Assembly (NCBI RefSeq): GCF_020535545.1
Contig: NZ_CP084752.1
Location: forward strand, 1-64,000
Source: Roseateles sp. XES5
GTDB lineage: Bacteria > Pseudomonadota > Alphaproteobacteria > Rhizobiales > Rhizobiaceae
Direction of reading: 5' to 3'
Length of the DNA: 64,000 nucleotides
The first letter of the stretch is position 1; each line of letters begins with the position of its first letter. Under the pieces are notes generated by a model that did no database searches, was not told the origin of the DNA, and saw nothing but the letters and a program-made list of their open reading frames with translations. Below, piece by piece: positions 62,324-64,000 of this stretch. The position numbers were made by a program, and so were the translations under genes.

Positions 62324-63055
62324 ATGACTTTTGACGAGTGGGTGATCGGCCGGCTGCGCCTGCACGGCGCGTACGGCGGCGCGATGGACGGTGTTCCTGG
62401 CCGGGAGATGTACCGCGGCCTTCAGCGCTTCCAGGAGGCCGAGGGCCTCGCCGTGGCGGGGCTTGCCGACGAAGTCACCGTCAACGCGCTGCGCCGCGAA
62501 CCACGCGCAGCCAACAGCGTCCTGACCAAGTATGGCGTCGCGCCGGTCGTGCCGGCCGAGCCGGTCTGGATGCGCGAAGCTCGCCGCCTCATCGGCGTTC
62601 GCGAACAGGTCGGCAAGGGCAGAAACTCCGTCATCATGTCATGGGCTCGGCGCCTCGGCGGATGGGTTGCCAGCTTCTACGCCGACGACAATATCGCCTG
62701 GTGCGGCCTGTTCATCGCGCACATCATCAGCTTCACCCTGCCGCGGGAGCCGTTGCCGGCCAACCCCCTCGGCGCACTTAACTACAACAAGTTCGGCCGT
62801 CAGCTCGAAGTCCCTGCGCTCGGCGCAGTCATGACATTCACCCGCCCCGGCGGCGGCCATGTCGGCCTCTATGTCGGCGAGGACGCCAGCCACTACCACA
62901 TCCTCGGTGGGAACCAGAGCAACAGCGTGCGGATCTCGCGCATCGAAAAGAAGCGCCTGTCCGATATCCGCTGGCCGACGTCTGGCGAGCCGCCGAAGGG
63001 TGGCCGCGTCACGCTCACGGCCGCCGGCGTTGCCGCCACCACGAACGAGCGTTGA
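62324..63055 (+). CDS. endolysin, TIGR02594-type with peptidoglycan-binding domain
   Basis: The 243-residue product has an N-terminal PG-binding-like repeat (YRGLQRFQEAEGLAVAGLADEVTVNALR) and, from about residue 85, a CHAP/NlpC-like TIGR02594 domain with the catalytic Cys in NIAWCGLFIAH and the His in GGGHVGLYVGED. It cleaves peptidoglycan late in infection. No signal peptide is seen, so it needs the holin. Confidence 0.85.
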   Translation: MTFDEWVIGRLRLHGAYGGAMDGVPGREMYRGLQRFQEAEGLAVAGLADEVTVNALRREPRAANSVLTKYGVAPVVPAEPVWMREARRLIGVREQVGKGRNSVIMSWARRLGGWVASFYADDNIAWCGLFIAHIISFTLPREPLPANPLGALNYNKFGRQLEVPALGAVMTFTRPGGGHVGLYVGEDASHYHILGGNQSNSVRISRIEKKRLSDIRWPTSGEPPKGGRVTLTAAGVAATTNER

Positions 63056-63057
63056 TC

Positions 63058-63312
63058 ATGCAGCCCTCAAAGCCCTCTTATTCCACCTCCAAGCGCCAGT
63101 TGTGGTTCTCGTCCGTGATGGCGTGGGCGGTCATTCTCGTTTGCGCCCTCGGCGCCATCATGGGCAAGCCCGAGGCGGTTTCATTCGGAACAATCGCCGT
63201 GCCGTCAATGGTTGCCCTGATCGCGGCGCTGCTTGGCATTCACAGGATCTCCGGGTCCATGGATTTTCGCACGGCAAACCAGCCGCGTGATCAGCAGGAG
63301 ACCGAGCCGTGA
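63058..63312 (+). CDS. holin-like two-span membrane protein
   Basis: The ATG at 63058 is preferred over a TTG two codons upstream, giving 84 residues. Two hydrophobic spans, FSSVMAWAVILVCALGAIM and VPSMVALIAALLGIHRI, with a charged C-terminal tail fit a class II holin. Position between endolysin and spanins supports this. Confidence 0.7.
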   Translation: MQPSKPSYSTSKRQLWFSSVMAWAVILVCALGAIMGKPEAVSFGTIAVPSMVALIAALLGIHRISGSMDFRTANQPRDQQETEP

Positions 63313-63674
63313 TGTCTCTTCTGTCACACCGCATCCTCGGCCCCGTCCTCATCGGCGGGGCGCTCCTCGTTTTCATGCTGCTCCTGATTTGGGCGATCCT
63401 GGCCAAATTCGATTCGGCATTGGAGCGCGCAGCGCGCCAGGCGGCCGAAGCGCGGGACGCTCATTGGACCGCCCAGGTCGAGCGCGCGAACGCCGATGCG
63501 AACCGCCGTGTCGCCGACCAGGCCAAGGCCGCGCTCGCCATCGAGGCCGACGCGAATGCCCGCGTCCGGACGATCACCGACCAGCTCACCACCATGGAGA
63601 TCGCGAATGCGGCTTTGCCGTCTGGCGACGATTGCGGCCTTGGCCGCGACCGCGTCCGCCTGCTCCCAAACTGA
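63312..63674 (+). CDS. Rz-like inner-membrane spanin
   Basis: The ATG at 63312 gives 120 residues, overlapping the holin-like stop by one base. It has one N-terminal membrane span (LIGGALLVFMLLLIWAIL) followed by a long Ala/Arg-rich coiled coil, the i-spanin layout. The o-spanin gene is nested in its 3' end in another frame. Confidence 0.75.
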   Translation: MSLLSHRILGPVLIGGALLVFMLLLIWAILAKFDSALERAARQAAEARDAHWTAQVERANADANRRVADQAKAALAIEADANARVRTITDQLTTMEIANAALPSGDDCGLGRDRVRLLPN

Positions 63675-63909
63675 CCCGGCGCCGATCGTGCGCACCGAGA
63701 TCCGGGCCGCTGTTCTGCCCGTCGCGGCCCGGCGCTCGTGTGACCAGCCGCGGCAGCTTCCGGACCGCGATCTGACCTCCCGCGAGGTCGCCACCAACTG
63801 GGGCGCGGACCGTGCCGCCCTCGCAACCTGTGAAACGAGACGGGCGGCTGCGGTCGCGGCCGTCGATGCAACAACCGAAGGAAAACCCGAATGGACGTCT
63901 CCCCGCTGA
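63607..63909 (+). CDS. Rz1-like outer-membrane spanin lipoprotein
   Basis: The 100-residue product starts inside the Rz-like gene in the +1 frame. It has a lipoprotein signal ending Ala-Thr-Ala-Ser-Ala-Cys (lipobox) and a charged mature part. The overlap with Rz (68 bases) is the embedded-spanin arrangement common in phages. It overlaps the start of the next gene by 19 bases. Confidence 0.7.
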   Translation: MRLCRLATIAALAATASACSQTDPAPIVRTEIRAAVLPVAARRSCDQPRQLPDRDLTSREVATNWGADRAALATCETRRAAAVAAVDATTEGKPEWTSPR

Positions 63910-64000
63910 AGGATTGGCTCGGCCTGATCGCATTGTTGATCTCGGTCGGCTCGTCCGTTGTCCTCTTCCTCAAGTCCGACGCGAAGAAGGCGGGCGAGAC
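63891..64000 (+). CDS. DUF2730-like prophage protein, start only
   Basis: Thirty-six codons are visible from ATG 63891 to the edge. The sequence MDVSPLKDWLGLIALLISVG followed by SSVVLFLKSDAKKAGE has one membrane span and fits the small DUF2730 proteins (Mu gp25-type) that follow the lysis genes of Mu-like phages. Confidence 0.55.
   Translation, partial: MDVSPLKDWLGLIALLISVGSSVVLFLKSDAKKAGE

Larger units (their letters stand above)
48824..64000 (+). mobile_element. Mu-like transposable prophage, left part
   Basis: Gene order is that of Mu: leftward repressor, Ner-like protein, early operon, transposase A, ATPase B, Gam, GemA, Mor-like activator, endolysin, holin-like and spanin genes. The window ends before head and tail genes. 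The left end is placed at the TGTATTG at 48824, which matches the 5'-TG of Mu-family ends and leaves 187 bases to the repressor stop, comparable to Mu. The preceding five bases, GCGGC, would be the target duplication. The end position is tentative; the element itself is not. Confidence 0.9.

Overview
The window looks like the chromosome of an alphaproteobacterium of the Rhizobiaceae or a close relative. The evidence is high GC, the rhizobial form of most ribosomal proteins, the msrPQ, rarA and DUF1883 neighbours, and short GC-rich intergenic repeats. The genus cannot be fixed from the sequence alone.

Region 1 (1-4789) is a visibly lower-GC accessory cassette. A tight four-gene rightward operon encodes a Gly-rich small protein, a PfkB-like kinase fused to a nucleoside 2-deoxyribosyltransferase, a QueC-like PP-loop enzyme and a nitroreductase-like protein. 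It is flanked by a leftward HhH-GPD (8-oxoguanine glycosylase-like) gene and by a leftward gene cut off by the window edge. QueC-like and OGG-like proteins are known as ancillary parts of type IV CBASS, but no CD-NTase is visible. This is the best candidate for an undescribed nucleobase-centred system.

Region 2 (5465-14601) is ordinary host chromosome: an EEP-family phosphodiesterase, an alpha/beta hydrolase, a DUF1883 protein, rarA, a frameshifted Deg-family protease gene, msrPQ, a GNAT acetyltransferase and a GGDEF protein, with two families of intergenic repeats.

Region 3 (14868-47439) is the ribosomal and transcription super-cluster, all read leftward: secE-nusG-rplKAJL-rpoBC, then (after one small rightward gene) rpsL-rpsG-fusA-tuf, the S10 and spc sets, secY-adk and the alpha set ending in rplQ. 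Several of the most conserved genes (rpsL, fusA, tuf, rpoB, rpoC) read as mosaics of rhizobial and Burkholderiales-like blocks that join inside conserved motifs. A chimeric metagenomic assembly is the simplest explanation; gene conversion is the alternative.

Region 4 (about 48.8 kb to the right edge) is the left part of a Mu-like transposable prophage. It has a leftward repressor, an operator region, a Ner-like protein, an early operon with a ParB-like gene, transposase A, ATPase B, a DnaA domain IV-like protein, Gam, a MazG-like protein, many small overlapping genes, GemA and a Mor-like activator. The lysis module (endolysin, holin-like, nested Rz/Rz1) and the start of a DUF2730-like gene follow. 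The virion genes lie beyond the window. One gene of unknown function (50152-50604) runs against the early operon and is a likely moron.
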